DNA of 64,000 nucleotides from Flavobacterium luminosum (GTDB lineage Bacteria; Bacteroidota; Bacteroidia; Flavobacteriales; Flavobacteriaceae): the NCBI RefSeq assembly GCF_023635005.1, contig NZ_JAMLJM010000003.1, positions 124,001-188,000 on the forward strand, in the 5' to 3' direction. This document shows positions 48,061 through 55,945 of this stretch, in pieces (position 1 is the stretch's first letter; each line of letters begins with the position of its first letter). The notes below the pieces were generated by a model. That model ran no database searches, was not told where the DNA came from, and saw only the letters and a list, made by a program, of their open reading frames with translations. The position numbers were made by a program, and so were the translations under genes.

Positions 48061-50433
48061 TTATTTTCTTGCGTAAAAATTACTCATCAGTGTTACAAAA
48101 CTCACTATGGTTATAGTACTTAGCGGCATAATGATAGCAGCAACAATAGGAAGCAGGTTTCCGGTAACCGCATAACTCAATCCAATTAAATTATATAAAA
48201 GCGATAATCCGAAACTCATCATAATGGTTTTCATTGCATTTTTTGAAAGTCGCATAAAGTAATTGATCTTAGAAAACTGTACGGCATCCAAGATTCCGTC
48301 ACAGGCCGGTGAGAAAACATTTACATTTTCTGAAATAGAAATCCCTACATTACTTTGCGCCAATGCTCCAGCATCGTTTAAACCATCACCAACCATCATA
48401 ACGTTACGTCCTTGTTTTTGAAGCTGTTCTATGTATTGTAGTTTTTGCTCCGGTTTTTGATTGAAAACTAAAGTAGTGCTGTCTGGCAGCATTTTTTCTA
48501 AAATTTTTCTTTCCCCATCATTATCTCCTGAAAGCACCACCAAATTATATTGTTTCTCCAGATTTTCGAACAATTGTTCCAACCCTTCTCGGTATTGATT
48601 GTTAAAAACATAACTTCCTTTGTAAATACCATTAATTTCCACATGAACTTTTGTTTTCTTGTGTGTGTTTTCGCTCATGTGCTGTAAAAACTGCGAAGAG
48701 CCTAACTTTACTTTTTGTTCTCCAAAGGTTGCGAAAATTCCTTTTCCTATAATTTCTTCAAAAGCGGTTGTTTCTATTTTCTCTTGATGTGGAATAAAAT
48801 CATACAATCTTCTACTTAAAGGGTGGTTGGATCCTCTTAAAGCATTTTTCAACAGTTTTAATTCCGATTCATTCAACGGTTCTCCTTCATAAGTAATGGA
48901 AGTCTTTTTGTTGGTGGTGATGGTGCCTGTTTTATCAAAAACGATAGTATCTACTTTGGCTAATTGTTCAATTACCGTCGCATTTTTTAAATATAATTTT
49001 CGATTTCCCATAATACGAAGCACATTTCCCAACGTAAACGGGGCCGTTAAAGCTAGTGCACAAGGGCAGGCCACAATTAAAATCGCAGTGAAAACATTAA
49101 AGGCTGTACTAACATCTCTAAACACCCAAAATCCGAAGGAGACAAAAGCCAACAACAATAAAGCGGGAGTGAAATAACGGCTAATAGTATCGGTAATTGT
49201 TTTGTACTTCTGATCCACTTTTTTCTGAAAAACATCATTACTCCACAACTGCGTCAGGTAACTTTGAGAAACCGAATGCAGTACCTCCATTTCGATTACT
49301 TTCCCTATCTGTTTTCCTCCGGCATAGACTTTATCACCTGATTTTTTAATTATAGGAACCGCCTCTCCGGTAACAAAACTATAGTCTATAGAAGCTTCAG
49401 GCGAAATTAAAATTCCATCTACTGGGATTAATTCTTGGTTTCTGATTAACAATCGATCCCCTTTTTCAATATCATAAACCTGAACAGGTTCTTCGGTTCC
49501 GTTGGCTAAAATTTTAGTAATCGCTATAGGAAAGTACGATTTGTAATCGCGTTCGAAAGACAAGAAGTTATAAGTTTTCTGCTGAAATAATTTTCCTAAT
49601 AACATGAAGAAAATCAGTCCACACATACTATCGAAAAAGCCCTGTCCATAGTCAAAAACTATGTCAATAGTACTTCTAACAAACATCACAACAATCCCTA
49701 GAGCAATAGGAATATCGATATTTAATAAACCCGATTTAATACTTTTCCAAGCCGAAACATAATATCCTGAAGCCGAGTAAAAGAAAGGCGGTAATGACAA
49801 AGCAAAAATTAACCAACGGAAAAAAACTTTGTACTGTTCAATCCAAAATTCCCCTACTTCAAAATATTCGGGAAAAGAAAGCAACATAATATTTCCAAAG
49901 GAAAAGAAAGCAACCCCAATTTTATAGAATAAGGTTCGGTCTACCTCTTGCTTTTTATTTTCGTAATTTTCTAAACTAATATAAGGTTCATAGCCAATAG
50001 CACTTAAAAGAAGAACCATTTCTTTTAGATTGGTCTTTTTGGGATCATACGTAATCCTAACCTTTTTTTCGTGAAAATTTACCTGAGAAGTACTTACCCC
50101 TGATTGGAGTTTTTGTAGATTTTCCAAAATCCAAATGCACGAGCTACAATGTATATGAGGTATATACAATGAAACGATATGTGTTGAATCTTCTTGGAAA
50201 TCGAGTAATTTGGTGACAATGTCTTCATTTTCTAAAAAATCATATTTACCTTTTATATCCTGTGGTGTAGCACCTGGTGCGTTTTCAAAATCGTAATAAC
50301 AGGTTAAATCATTCTGACTAAATATTTCGTAAACCGTTTTGCATCCTACACAACAAAACGATTTTTCGTCGAAAATTATCTCTTCCTGCTTTACAATATC
50401 ATTACCACAATGGAAACAATTTTGTACATTCAT
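48061..50433 (-). CDS. ccoI: cbb3-type copper-exporting P-type ATPase CcoI
   Basis: 790 residues from the ATG at 50433. A Cys-rich N-terminal domain (NCFHCGND, then SFCCVGCKTVYEIF) precedes an HMA domain (CSSCIW), eight membrane helices with the metal motif CPC (VACPCALALTAPF), the phosphorylation site DKTGT and MVGDGLNDAGAL. The Cys-rich start and the cco context identify the CcoI/FixI group that supplies copper for the oxidase. It is transcribed divergently from the Fnr-type gene and shares the palindrome at 50485-50498. Confidence 0.93.
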   Translation of the reverse strand: MNVQNCFHCGNDIVKQEEIIFDEKSFCCVGCKTVYEIFSQNDLTCYYDFENAPGATPQDIKGKYDFLENEDIVTKLLDFQEDSTHIVSLYIPHIHCSSCIWILENLQKLQSGVSTSQVNFHEKKVRITYDPKKTNLKEMVLLLSAIGYEPYISLENYENKKQEVDRTLFYKIGVAFFSFGNIMLLSFPEYFEVGEFWIEQYKVFFRWLIFALSLPPFFYSASGYYVSAWKSIKSGLLNIDIPIALGIVVMFVRSTIDIVFDYGQGFFDSMCGLIFFMLLGKLFQQKTYNFLSFERDYKSYFPIAITKILANGTEEPVQVYDIEKGDRLLIRNQELIPVDGILISPEASIDYSFVTGEAVPIIKKSGDKVYAGGKQIGKVIEMEVLHSVSQSYLTQLWSNDVFQKKVDQKYKTITDTISRYFTPALLLLAFVSFGFWVFRDVSTAFNVFTAILIVACPCALALTAPFTLGNVLRIMGNRKLYLKNATVIEQLAKVDTIVFDKTGTITTNKKTSITYEGEPLNESELKLLKNALRGSNHPLSRRLYDFIPHQEKIETTAFEEIIGKGIFATFGEQKVKLGSSQFLQHMSENTHKKTKVHVEINGIYKGSYVFNNQYREGLEQLFENLEKQYNLVVLSGDNDGERKILEKMLPDSTTLVFNQKPEQKLQYIEQLQKQGRNVMMVGDGLNDAGALAQSNVGISISENVNVFSPACDGILDAVQFSKINYFMRLSKNAMKTIMMSFGLSLLYNLIGLSYAVTGNLLPIVAAIIMPLSTITIVSFVTLMSNFYARK

Positions 50434-50454
50434 AATTTGCTCATTTACCTTATG

Positions 50455-50498
50455 CAAAATTCTAAATATAAGCTTATTTAGAATATGATTTTTATCAT
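50455..50498 (-). promoter_or_regulatory. Fnr-like box and promoter of ccoI, shared with the fnr gene
   Basis: ATGAT-N4-ATCAT (50485-50498), then 22 bases, then GAATTTTG (50455-50462), a degraded -7 element. The box spacing is the same as at ccoS and hemN. On the other strand the box ends 8 bases upstream of the fnr -7 element. Confidence 0.6.
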
Positions 50499-50506
50499 AC
50501 TTTAAA

Positions 50507-50514
50507 TATATTTG
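50507..50514 (+). promoter_or_regulatory. -7 element of the Fnr-type gene
   Basis: TATATTTG, perfect, 20 bases before ATG 50535. The Fnr-like box sits over the expected -33 region, suggesting autorepression. Confidence 0.55.
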
Positions 50515-50534
50515 TGGTTCTAAAAAAGTTGACC

Positions 50535-51221
50535 ATGAGTATTAGTAAATGTGAACAATGTATTGTGAGACAATTTAGTTCGTTAAAGGCTTTAACAAAG
50601 GATGAACTTTTACGCATGGCGAATTGCAAAACTTCTTACACCATTAAAAAAGGAGAGCCTATTTTTGAAGAAGGAGAAGTTACCAATGGTGTTTATTGTA
50701 TTAAAGAAGGGGTTTGCAAAATGACCAAATTAAGCGCCAACGGTAAAGACCAAATTGTAAAATTGGTTAAATCTGGAGAAATGTTAGGCCAACGCTCTAT
50801 GATTAGCGAAGAACCTGCCAATCTTAGTGCTATTGCGCTAGAGGACATGGAAGTTTGTTTTGTACCGAAGGCTGAAATCATGCAGTTTTTTAATCAAAAT
50901 AACCAATTTTCCTTGAACATCATGAGAACAATTTGTGGCGATTTAAAAGAGGCGGATGATCAGATGGTTTCAATGGCTCAAAAAAGCGTTAAAGAACGTT
51001 TAGCCCAAACCTTGATCTATTTGGAAGACACTTTTGGAAACAATGAAGACGGAAGTTTACGCATACAATTATCCAGAGAAGAACTGGCAGGAATTATTGG
51101 TACAGCCACGGAAAGCTGTATTCGTTTGTTGTCCGACTTTAATAAATCGGAACTGATTGCTATAAGCGGTAAAAAGATAATTATTAAAAACAAGAAAGAA
51201 TTAAGGAAACTCTCCGAATAA
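50535..51221 (+). CDS. Fnr-type Crp-family transcriptional regulator
   Basis: 228 residues from ATG 50535; an upstream TTG start is rejected because it overlaps the promoter. The N-terminus has a CxxC pair (Cys6, Cys9), with further Cys31, Cys55 and Cys61, compatible with an Fnr-like iron-sulfur cluster though not with exactly the E. coli spacing. A cNMP-type beta-roll follows (GEPIFEEGE, then KLSANGKDQIVKLVK), and then a C-terminal HTH (SREELAGIIGTATESCIRLLSDF). Adjacent cco and hemN genes with matching palindromes make it the probable oxygen regulator of this block. The 3' end of the gene is part of its terminator hairpin. Confidence 0.82.
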   Translation: MSISKCEQCIVRQFSSLKALTKDELLRMANCKTSYTIKKGEPIFEEGEVTNGVYCIKEGVCKMTKLSANGKDQIVKLVKSGEMLGQRSMISEEPANLSAIALEDMEVCFVPKAEIMQFFNQNNQFSLNIMRTICGDLKEADDQMVSMAQKSVKERLAQTLIYLEDTFGNNEDGSLRIQLSREELAGIIGTATESCIRLLSDFNKSELIAISGKKIIIKNKKELRKLSE

Positions 51222-51238
51222 TTCTTTCTTGTTTTTAT
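51186..51238 (+). terminator. Terminator of the Fnr-type gene, overlapping its 3' end
   Basis: An 18-bp perfect stem (51186-51203 with 51219-51236) around a 15-base loop. The left arm encodes the last residues and the stop codon TAA begins the right arm. Confidence 0.85.
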
Positions 51239-51265
51239 TTACGAATAATCCAAACCTAAGTAATA

Positions 51266-51279
51266 TTGATAAGTATCAA
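51266..51279. promoter_or_regulatory. Perfect Fnr box, orphan
   Basis: TTGAT-AAGT-ATCAA matches the E. coli Fnr box exactly. It sits in a convergent intergenic gap with no -7 element at the 22-base spacing, so any transcript it controls is not obvious. Confidence 0.35.
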
Positions 51280-51283
51280 ATAC

Positions 51284-51305
51284 AAATAAATAAGCAAGTT
51301 TGCTT
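51284..51305 (-). terminator. Rhodanese gene terminator
   Basis: AAGCAA and TTGCTT with a 2-base loop, followed by ATTTATTT on the minus strand. The stem is short, so moderate. Confidence 0.5.
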
Positions 51306-51307
51306 CT

Positions 51308-51619
51308 TTATTTTTCCTCAATAGGTCCCTCCCATTCTGAAAAACCACCCATTAAATTATACGTATGGGCAAATCCCATCTGATTCATAATATGGCAAGC
51401 TTGGGCGCTTCTTCCGCCTGCTTTGCAATACACATAATAATTTTTAGATTTATCCAATTCGTCTACTTGATAAATAAAACCTTGACCTTTATATATATCA
51501 ATATTCAAAGCTCCCGGAATAATTCCGTCTAAACACTCCTCTTCGGTTCTTACATCAAGAATAACTGCATTATCATCAGCCTGAGCCTGAGCCCACCAAT
51601 CTTCTTGTATTAAATTCAT
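51308..51619 (-). CDS. Single-domain rhodanese (thiosulfate sulfurtransferase-like)
   Basis: 103 residues. The active-site loop CKAGGRS has catalytic Cys65; the domain opens with VILDVRTEEE and closes with GGFSEWEG, matching single-domain rhodaneses such as GlpE and PspE. It carries persulfide sulfur or acts on small thiol substrates. The basic residue in the loop is compatible with sulfur transfer. It has its own promoter and is unlinked to the flanking genes. Confidence 0.85.
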   Translation of the reverse strand: MNLIQEDWWAQAQADDNAVILDVRTEEECLDGIIPGALNIDIYKGQGFIYQVDELDKSKNYYVYCKAGGRSAQACHIMNQMGFAHTYNLMGGFSEWEGPIEEK

Positions 51620-51639
51620 TGTGATTTTGTTTTATCTAT

Positions 51640-51670
51640 CAAAAATACTATGATTTAATCGAACATCCAA
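51640..51670 (-). promoter_or_regulatory. Rhodanese promoter
   Basis: On the minus strand TTG (51668-51670), 20 bases, then TATTTTTG (51640-51647); perfect consensus, 20 bases from the ATG. The rest of the gap up to the marR-type gene is AT-rich without features I can name. Confidence 0.65.
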
Positions 51671-51828
51671 TACTATTTATTGATTTTAATTGCGCTTTTA
51701 ATCATCAACACCTCAATTTTCCGCTGAATTATCTGAATAATTGAAATAAATATTCGAAATTAAATACTTTCTCTGCATCATTGTTGGAACACAAGCATTA
51801 AAAAAAATTAACAAAGATTTAATACACA

Positions 51829-51888
51829 TTTGTATATACAAATAAAAAACATTCATACATTTGTACATACAAATTTTGTACTTACAAA
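51829..51888 (+). promoter_or_regulatory. marR operon promoter with three palindromic operators
   Basis: Three copies of TTTGTA-N2-TACAAA: 51829-51842, 51860-51873 and 51875-51888. The first contains the -33 TTG, the second overlaps the -7 element TACATTTG (51856-51863), and the third ends one base before the ATG. The centres are 31 and 15 bases apart. This fits autorepression by the encoded MarR protein, which is an inference. Confidence 0.75.
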
Positions 51889-51889
51889 T

Positions 51890-52342
51890 ATGAAAATTGA
51901 AGAGGTAATAAAATCAACAGTCTCGTTAAGTGACGCAAAGAAAGTGGTATTAAATATAATACATACCGAAATGCTTATTAACGAAAACTTAAACGAAGTA
52001 CTGAAACCTTATGACCTTTCACCAGAACAATATAATGTATTACGAATTCTTCGAGGACAAAAAGGGAAACCTGCCAATATGTGTATCATTCAAGAACGAA
52101 TGATTGCAAAGACTAGTAATACTACCCGATTGGTTGATAAATTATTACTGAAAGAATTTGTAACTCGAAATGTTTGCCCTGAAAACAGAAGAAAAATAGA
52201 AGTGACAATAACCGAAAAAGGATTAAAAATTTTAGAAGATTTAGATCCTAAAATTGATGATCACGAAAATAATTTTGCCCAAAAACTAACTAGTGAAGAA
52301 CTAGGAATATTAAATAACCTATTAGAAAAATACAGAAATTAA
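51890..52342 (+). CDS. MarR-family transcriptional regulator
   Basis: 150 residues from ATG 51890; an in-frame TTG at 51830 lies inside the first operator and is rejected. The winged-helix core reads LSPEQYNVLRILRGQ, then MIAKTSNTTRLVDKLLLKEFVTR, and the wing VCPENRRKIEVTITEKGLK, which is textbook MarR. It precedes a nitroreductase by one base and a YceI gene. The triple operator around its own start suggests it represses the whole operon until a ligand, perhaps a quinone or electrophile, is bound. Confidence 0.9.
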   Translation: MKIEEVIKSTVSLSDAKKVVLNIIHTEMLINENLNEVLKPYDLSPEQYNVLRILRGQKGKPANMCIIQERMIAKTSNTTRLVDKLLLKEFVTRNVCPENRRKIEVTITEKGLKILEDLDPKIDDHENNFAQKLTSEELGILNNLLEKYRN

Positions 52343-52343
52343 A

Positions 52344-52976
52344 ATGGCCCCATTTATTCAAAACCAAAACTGGCGTTACGCAACCAAAAAATTTGATCCT
52401 GCAAAAAAAGTAAGTGCTGAAGATTTAGAAACCTTAAAAGAAGCTATTCAATTAAGCACTTCTTCTTACGGTTTGCAGCCTTACAAAGTGTTGATTATCG
52501 AAGATCAAGCAATTAAAGAACAATTGTTACCGGCAAGCTGGAATCAATCTCAAATTGTTGATGCATCACATGTAATCGTTTTTGCAAATTATACAAAAAT
52601 TGACGATCGAGTAATCGATGATTTTTTTGCTAACATTGCTGAAACTAGAAATTTAGATATTGCAGACTTACAAGGATATAAAGATTTCATGAAATCTAAA
52701 ATATTTGCTTTATCAGAAGAAAAACAAGCTACTTGGACTTCAAAACAAACCTATCTAGCGTTAGGAAATCTTTTAAATGCTGCGGCTGAACTAAAAATAG
52801 ACGCAACTCCTATGGAAGGTTTCGAACCGGAAAAATATAACGAAATATTGAATCTTAAAGATCTTAACTTAAATGCTTCATTAGTAGCAACAATAGGTTA
52901 TCGTCATCAAGAGGATCCATCACAACATTTGAAAAAAGTTAGAAAACCGAAAAACGAATTATTTATCAATTTATAA
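52344..52976 (+). CDS. NAD(P)H-dependent nitroreductase-family oxidoreductase
   Basis: 210 residues, cytoplasmic FMN enzyme. WRYATKKFDPAKKVS, LSTSSYGLQPYKVLII and TWTSKQTYLALGNLLNAA match the NfsB-type nitroreductase family. It probably reduces nitro-aromatics or quinones with two electrons. Starting one base after the marR stop codon, it is translationally close to its presumed repressor, a common pairing for xenobiotic or redox response. Confidence 0.88.
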   Translation: MAPFIQNQNWRYATKKFDPAKKVSAEDLETLKEAIQLSTSSYGLQPYKVLIIEDQAIKEQLLPASWNQSQIVDASHVIVFANYTKIDDRVIDDFFANIAETRNLDIADLQGYKDFMKSKIFALSEEKQATWTSKQTYLALGNLLNAAAELKIDATPMEGFEPEKYNEILNLKDLNLNASLVATIGYRHQEDPSQHLKKVRKPKNELFINL

Positions 52977-53004
52977 CTATAATTATTTAATCCAATTTAA
53001 AATC

Positions 53005-53571
53005 ATGAGAAATTTAAAATCAATCGCTTTAGCATTAGTAATTGCTTTAGGAACATTATCAGCTACGGCTCAAACTACTAAAAAAGTAGATGCAGCAAAA
53101 AGTAAAGTACTTTGGTTAGCTAAAAAAGTAGGTGGACAACACAATGGTGATGTAGCTCTTAAAGATGGAAACTTAGTTTTCAAAGGAAAAAAATTAGCTG
53201 GTGGTAACTTTACAGTTGATATGACTACAATCAACACTACAGATTTACAAGGTGAATACAAAGGAAAATTAGACGGTCACTTAAAAAGTGAAGACTTCTT
53301 TTCTGTTGAAAAATTCCAAACTGCTACTTTAGTTTTCAAACAAATCGGTGTAAAATCAGCTAACACTTACACAGTAACTGCTGACTTAACTATCAAAGGA
53401 ATCACTGCTCCAGTAACTTTTGACATCGTTGTAAACAAAGGTGTAGCTAACGCTAAATTATTAGTAGACAGAACTAAATATGATGTAAAATACGGTTCTA
53501 AAAACTTTGGTGCTTTAGCTGACAAAGCTATTGATGATGAGTTCGAATTAAAAGTTCAATTAAAATACTAA
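53005..53571 (+). CDS. YceI-family exported lipocalin-like protein
   Basis: 188 residues with a signal peptide (1-22, ending ATAQ). The YceI beta-barrel pattern is clear: VLWLAKKVGGQHNGDVALKDG, then GGNFTVDMTTI, then LDGHLKSEDFFSVEKFQTATLVF, then DLTIKGITAPVTFDI. The fold binds isoprenoid chains such as polyprenyl quinones. Co-transcription with MarR and a quinone-type reductase suggests a lipid-soluble redox substrate; this is an inference. The operon ends in a terminator directly before the trp leader. Confidence 0.9.
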   Translation: MRNLKSIALALVIALGTLSATAQTTKKVDAAKSKVLWLAKKVGGQHNGDVALKDGNLVFKGKKLAGGNFTVDMTTINTTDLQGEYKGKLDGHLKSEDFFSVEKFQTATLVFKQIGVKSANTYTVTADLTIKGITAPVTFDIVVNKGVANAKLLVDRTKYDVKYGSKNFGALADKAIDDEFELKVQLKY

Positions 53572-53596
53572 TTAAACTTACATTTCAAAAAAAATG

Positions 53597-53624
53597 AAAC
53601 TCCGAGATAATCGGAGTTTTTTTA
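53597..53624 (+). terminator. yceI operon terminator
   Basis: AAACTCCGA and TCGGAGTTT around the loop GATAA, followed by a T run. Confidence 0.9.
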
Positions 53625-53634
53625 TTTTAAAAAA

Positions 53635-53667
53635 TTTGTTTTTGTAAAATAAAATTCTATACATTTG
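53635..53667 (+). promoter_or_regulatory. trp operon promoter
   Basis: TTTG (53635-53638), 21 bases, then TACATTTG (53660-53667). It is placed just after the yceI terminator and 20 bases upstream of the leader peptide ATG. Confidence 0.75.
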
Positions 53668-53687
53668 TACTATTCAAAATTTAGAAA

Positions 53688-53744
53688 ATGAACAACATTT
53701 TAAATAATACTTGGTGGTGGAGTAACTTACGTCGAACGTCGTGA
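53688..53744 (+). CDS. trpL: Tryptophan operon leader peptide (three consecutive Trp codons)
   Basis: An 18-codon frame, MNNILNNTWWWSNLRRTS, with TGG TGG TGG at 53712-53720 and TGA at 53742-53744. It lies between a consensus promoter and a strong intrinsic terminator, ahead of trpE. The codon run is the sensor of classical ribosome-mediated attenuation: low charged tRNA-Trp stalls the ribosome. GTCGTGA (53738-53744, the stop codon region) is complementary to TCACGAC (53795-53801) in the terminator, so a stalled ribosome leaves it free to block termination, and a ribosome finishing the peptide covers it. This behaviour is inferred from sequence. Confidence 0.85.
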   Translation: MNNILNNTWWWSNLRRTS

Positions 53745-53782
53745 GCGAATCCTCCTATCTGTATTTTTAAAAATTAGATATC

Positions 53783-53813
53783 AAGGCTTGTCAATCACGA
53801 CAAGCCTTTTTTT
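53783..53813 (+). terminator. trp attenuator terminator
   Basis: AAGGCTTGTC and GACAAGCCTT form a perfect 10-bp stem with a 6-base loop, then a T run, 27 bases before the trpE ATG. The loop and start of the right arm contain TCACGAC, which can pair instead with 53738-53744. An additional hairpin (TATCT with AGATA) lies at 53756-53780. Confidence 0.85.
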
Positions 53814-53839
53814 ATTGTCAAAATCCAACAACCTATACC

Positions 53840-55240
53840 ATGATAAAATATAAACTACATACTAACTACAAAAAAATCCTAGCCGATACCATTACTCCGG
53901 TGAGTATTTACCTGAAAATTCGAGATAAATTTCCTAATAGTATTTTACTAGAAAGTAACGATTATCACAGTAATGACAATAGTTTTTCTTACATCTGTTG
54001 CAACCCGATCGCCAACATTAAGGTAGAAAATGAAATCATAAGCACAACCTTTCCTGACGGTAGCGTTACCAATCAATCCATCGAAAAGCCCAATCAAGTA
54101 ATAGGAGCCATTCAACATTTTGCTTCACGATTTGAATCTGAAAATTCTAATTTTAAATTCATTACCAACGGATTATTCGGTTTTACGAGTTATGATGCTG
54201 TTCGCTATTTCGAAAAAATTACGATTCAAAAAAGAGTGACGGACTTGCAAATTCCAGATATTTATTATGCGGTTTATCAAAACATCATTGCTATCAATCA
54301 CTTTAAAAATGAAGCTTATATTTTCTGCCATAGCATTACTGATACGAACAATGTAAGCGAAATAGAGCAGTTAATTCAAACTAAAAATTTCGCCTCTTAC
54401 TCCTTCACCAAAGAAGGTGATACGATATCTAATTTATCAGACAGCGAATTCAAAAACCATGTGGCATTAGCTAAAAAACATTGCCATAGAGGAGATGTTT
54501 TTCAGTTGGTTCTATCTCGAAGATTTACACAAAGTTTCAAAGGAGACGAATTTAATGTGTACAGAGCGTTACGAAGTATCAACCCATCGCCTTACCTATT
54601 CTTTTTCGATTATGGAAATTTCAAAATCATGGGTTCTTCGCCTGAAGCACAATTGATCATCAAAGATAAAAAAGCAGAAATTCATCCGATTGCAGGTACA
54701 TTCAAACGTACCGGTAATGATGAAGAAGACGCGATTTTAGCGAAAAAACTTTCCGAAGATCCAAAGGAAAATAGTGAACACGTAATGTTAGTTGATTTAG
54801 CACGAAACGATTTAAGCCGTAATTGCTCAGAAGTAACCGTTGAAAAATATCGCGAAGTACAATTTTTCTCTCATGTCATTCATCTAGTTTCAAAAGTAAG
54901 CGGACGATTACATGAAACTGCTTCAACGATGCAAGTCGTTGCCGATACTTTTCCTGCAGGAACACTTTCAGGAGCTCCAAAACACAAAGCCTTACAACTT
55001 ATCGAAAGTATCGAAAATACCAATCGAAATTTCTACGGCGGTGCCATAGGTTTTATGGATTTTGAAGGAAATTTTAACCACGCGATCATGATTAGAACTT
55101 TTTTCAGTAAAAATCATCAACTCCATTATCAAGCAGGCGCCGGAATTGTAGCAGGATCTGACGAAGAAAATGAAATGCAGGAAGTATACAACAAATTAAG
55201 AGCTTTACACAACGCTTTAGATTTAGCAGAATCTATCTAA
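53840..55240 (+). CDS. trpE: Anthranilate synthase component I
   Basis: 466 residues. The chorismate-binding C-terminal half shows SPEAQLIIKDKKAEIHPIAGT, DPKENSEHVMLVDLARNDL and AGTLSGAPKHKALQLIE. The N-terminal LLES motif at 36-39 followed by Ser50 (LLES-N10-S) is the tryptophan feedback site, so the enzyme is probably still inhibited by tryptophan. With TrpG it makes anthranilate from chorismate and glutamine. Starting just after the attenuator, it is the first structural gene of the operon. Confidence 0.95.
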   Translation: MIKYKLHTNYKKILADTITPVSIYLKIRDKFPNSILLESNDYHSNDNSFSYICCNPIANIKVENEIISTTFPDGSVTNQSIEKPNQVIGAIQHFASRFESENSNFKFITNGLFGFTSYDAVRYFEKITIQKRVTDLQIPDIYYAVYQNIIAINHFKNEAYIFCHSITDTNNVSEIEQLIQTKNFASYSFTKEGDTISNLSDSEFKNHVALAKKHCHRGDVFQLVLSRRFTQSFKGDEFNVYRALRSINPSPYLFFFDYGNFKIMGSSPEAQLIIKDKKAEIHPIAGTFKRTGNDEEDAILAKKLSEDPKENSEHVMLVDLARNDLSRNCSEVTVEKYREVQFFSHVIHLVSKVSGRLHETASTMQVVADTFPAGTLSGAPKHKALQLIESIENTNRNFYGGAIGFMDFEGNFNHAIMIRTFFSKNHQLHYQAGAGIVAGSDEENEMQEVYNKLRALHNALDLAESI

Positions 55241-55255
55241 AATAAACCGAATACC

Positions 55256-55825
55256 ATGAAAAAAATAGTAGTTATAGACAATTATGATAGCTTCACTTAT
55301 AATTTAGTGCACTATTTAGAAGATTTGAATTGCGAAGTAACCGTTTTCAGAAACGATGAATTCCATTTGGACGAATTAAAACCCTTCAATAAAATTCTAC
55401 TTTCTCCAGGTCCTGGAGTTCCTGACGAAGCCGGTTTATTGAAAGAAGTCATCAAAACCTATGCGTCTACAAAAAGTATTCTTGGCGTTTGTTTAGGACA
55501 GCAAGCTATCGGAGAAGTTTTTGGTGGAACACTGACGAATCTTGAAAAAGTCTATCATGGAGTGGCTACCCTTGTTAAAATCACCGTAACCGACGAAATA
55601 CTTTTTAAAGATTTAGAGGATGAAATTGAAGTCGGGCGTTACCACTCTTGGGTAGTATCCAAAAATAATTTCCCTGAGGTTTTAGATATTACTTCTATTG
55701 ATGAAAAAGGAGAAATCATGTCGTTGCGCCATAAAACCTTCGATGTACGCGGTGTCCAATATCATCCTGAAAGTGTATTAACACCCAACGGAAAAAAAAT
55801 TCTAGAAAACTGGGTAAACAACTAA
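55256..55825 (+). CDS. trpG: Anthranilate synthase component II (glutamine amidotransferase)
   Basis: 189 residues, class I glutaminase. The triad is Cys79 (GVCLGQQAIG), His170 and Glu172 (YHPESV); FVVDNYDSFTYNL-type opening here reads VVIDNYDSFTYNLVHYL. It supplies ammonia to TrpE. It starts 15 bases after trpE. TrpG and PabA are near-identical, but the operon position decides. Confidence 0.95.
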   Translation: MKKIVVIDNYDSFTYNLVHYLEDLNCEVTVFRNDEFHLDELKPFNKILLSPGPGVPDEAGLLKEVIKTYASTKSILGVCLGQQAIGEVFGGTLTNLEKVYHGVATLVKITVTDEILFKDLEDEIEVGRYHSWVVSKNNFPEVLDITSIDEKGEIMSLRHKTFDVRGVQYHPESVLTPNGKKILENWVNN

Positions 55826-55945
55826 AAACTAGAGGTAAAAACATAAAAATCAACATTTTAAAACCTGAATTTAGGATAGTAAGTTTTACTAACCCAAGAG
55901 ATTCTATTTCCAGATTTAAATACAATAAAACTCAAAATCATCAAA

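Noticed and set aside
51830..51889. TTG start extending the marR gene by 20 codons
   Set aside because: The extension is made of operator palindromes; the family start is the ATG at 51890.
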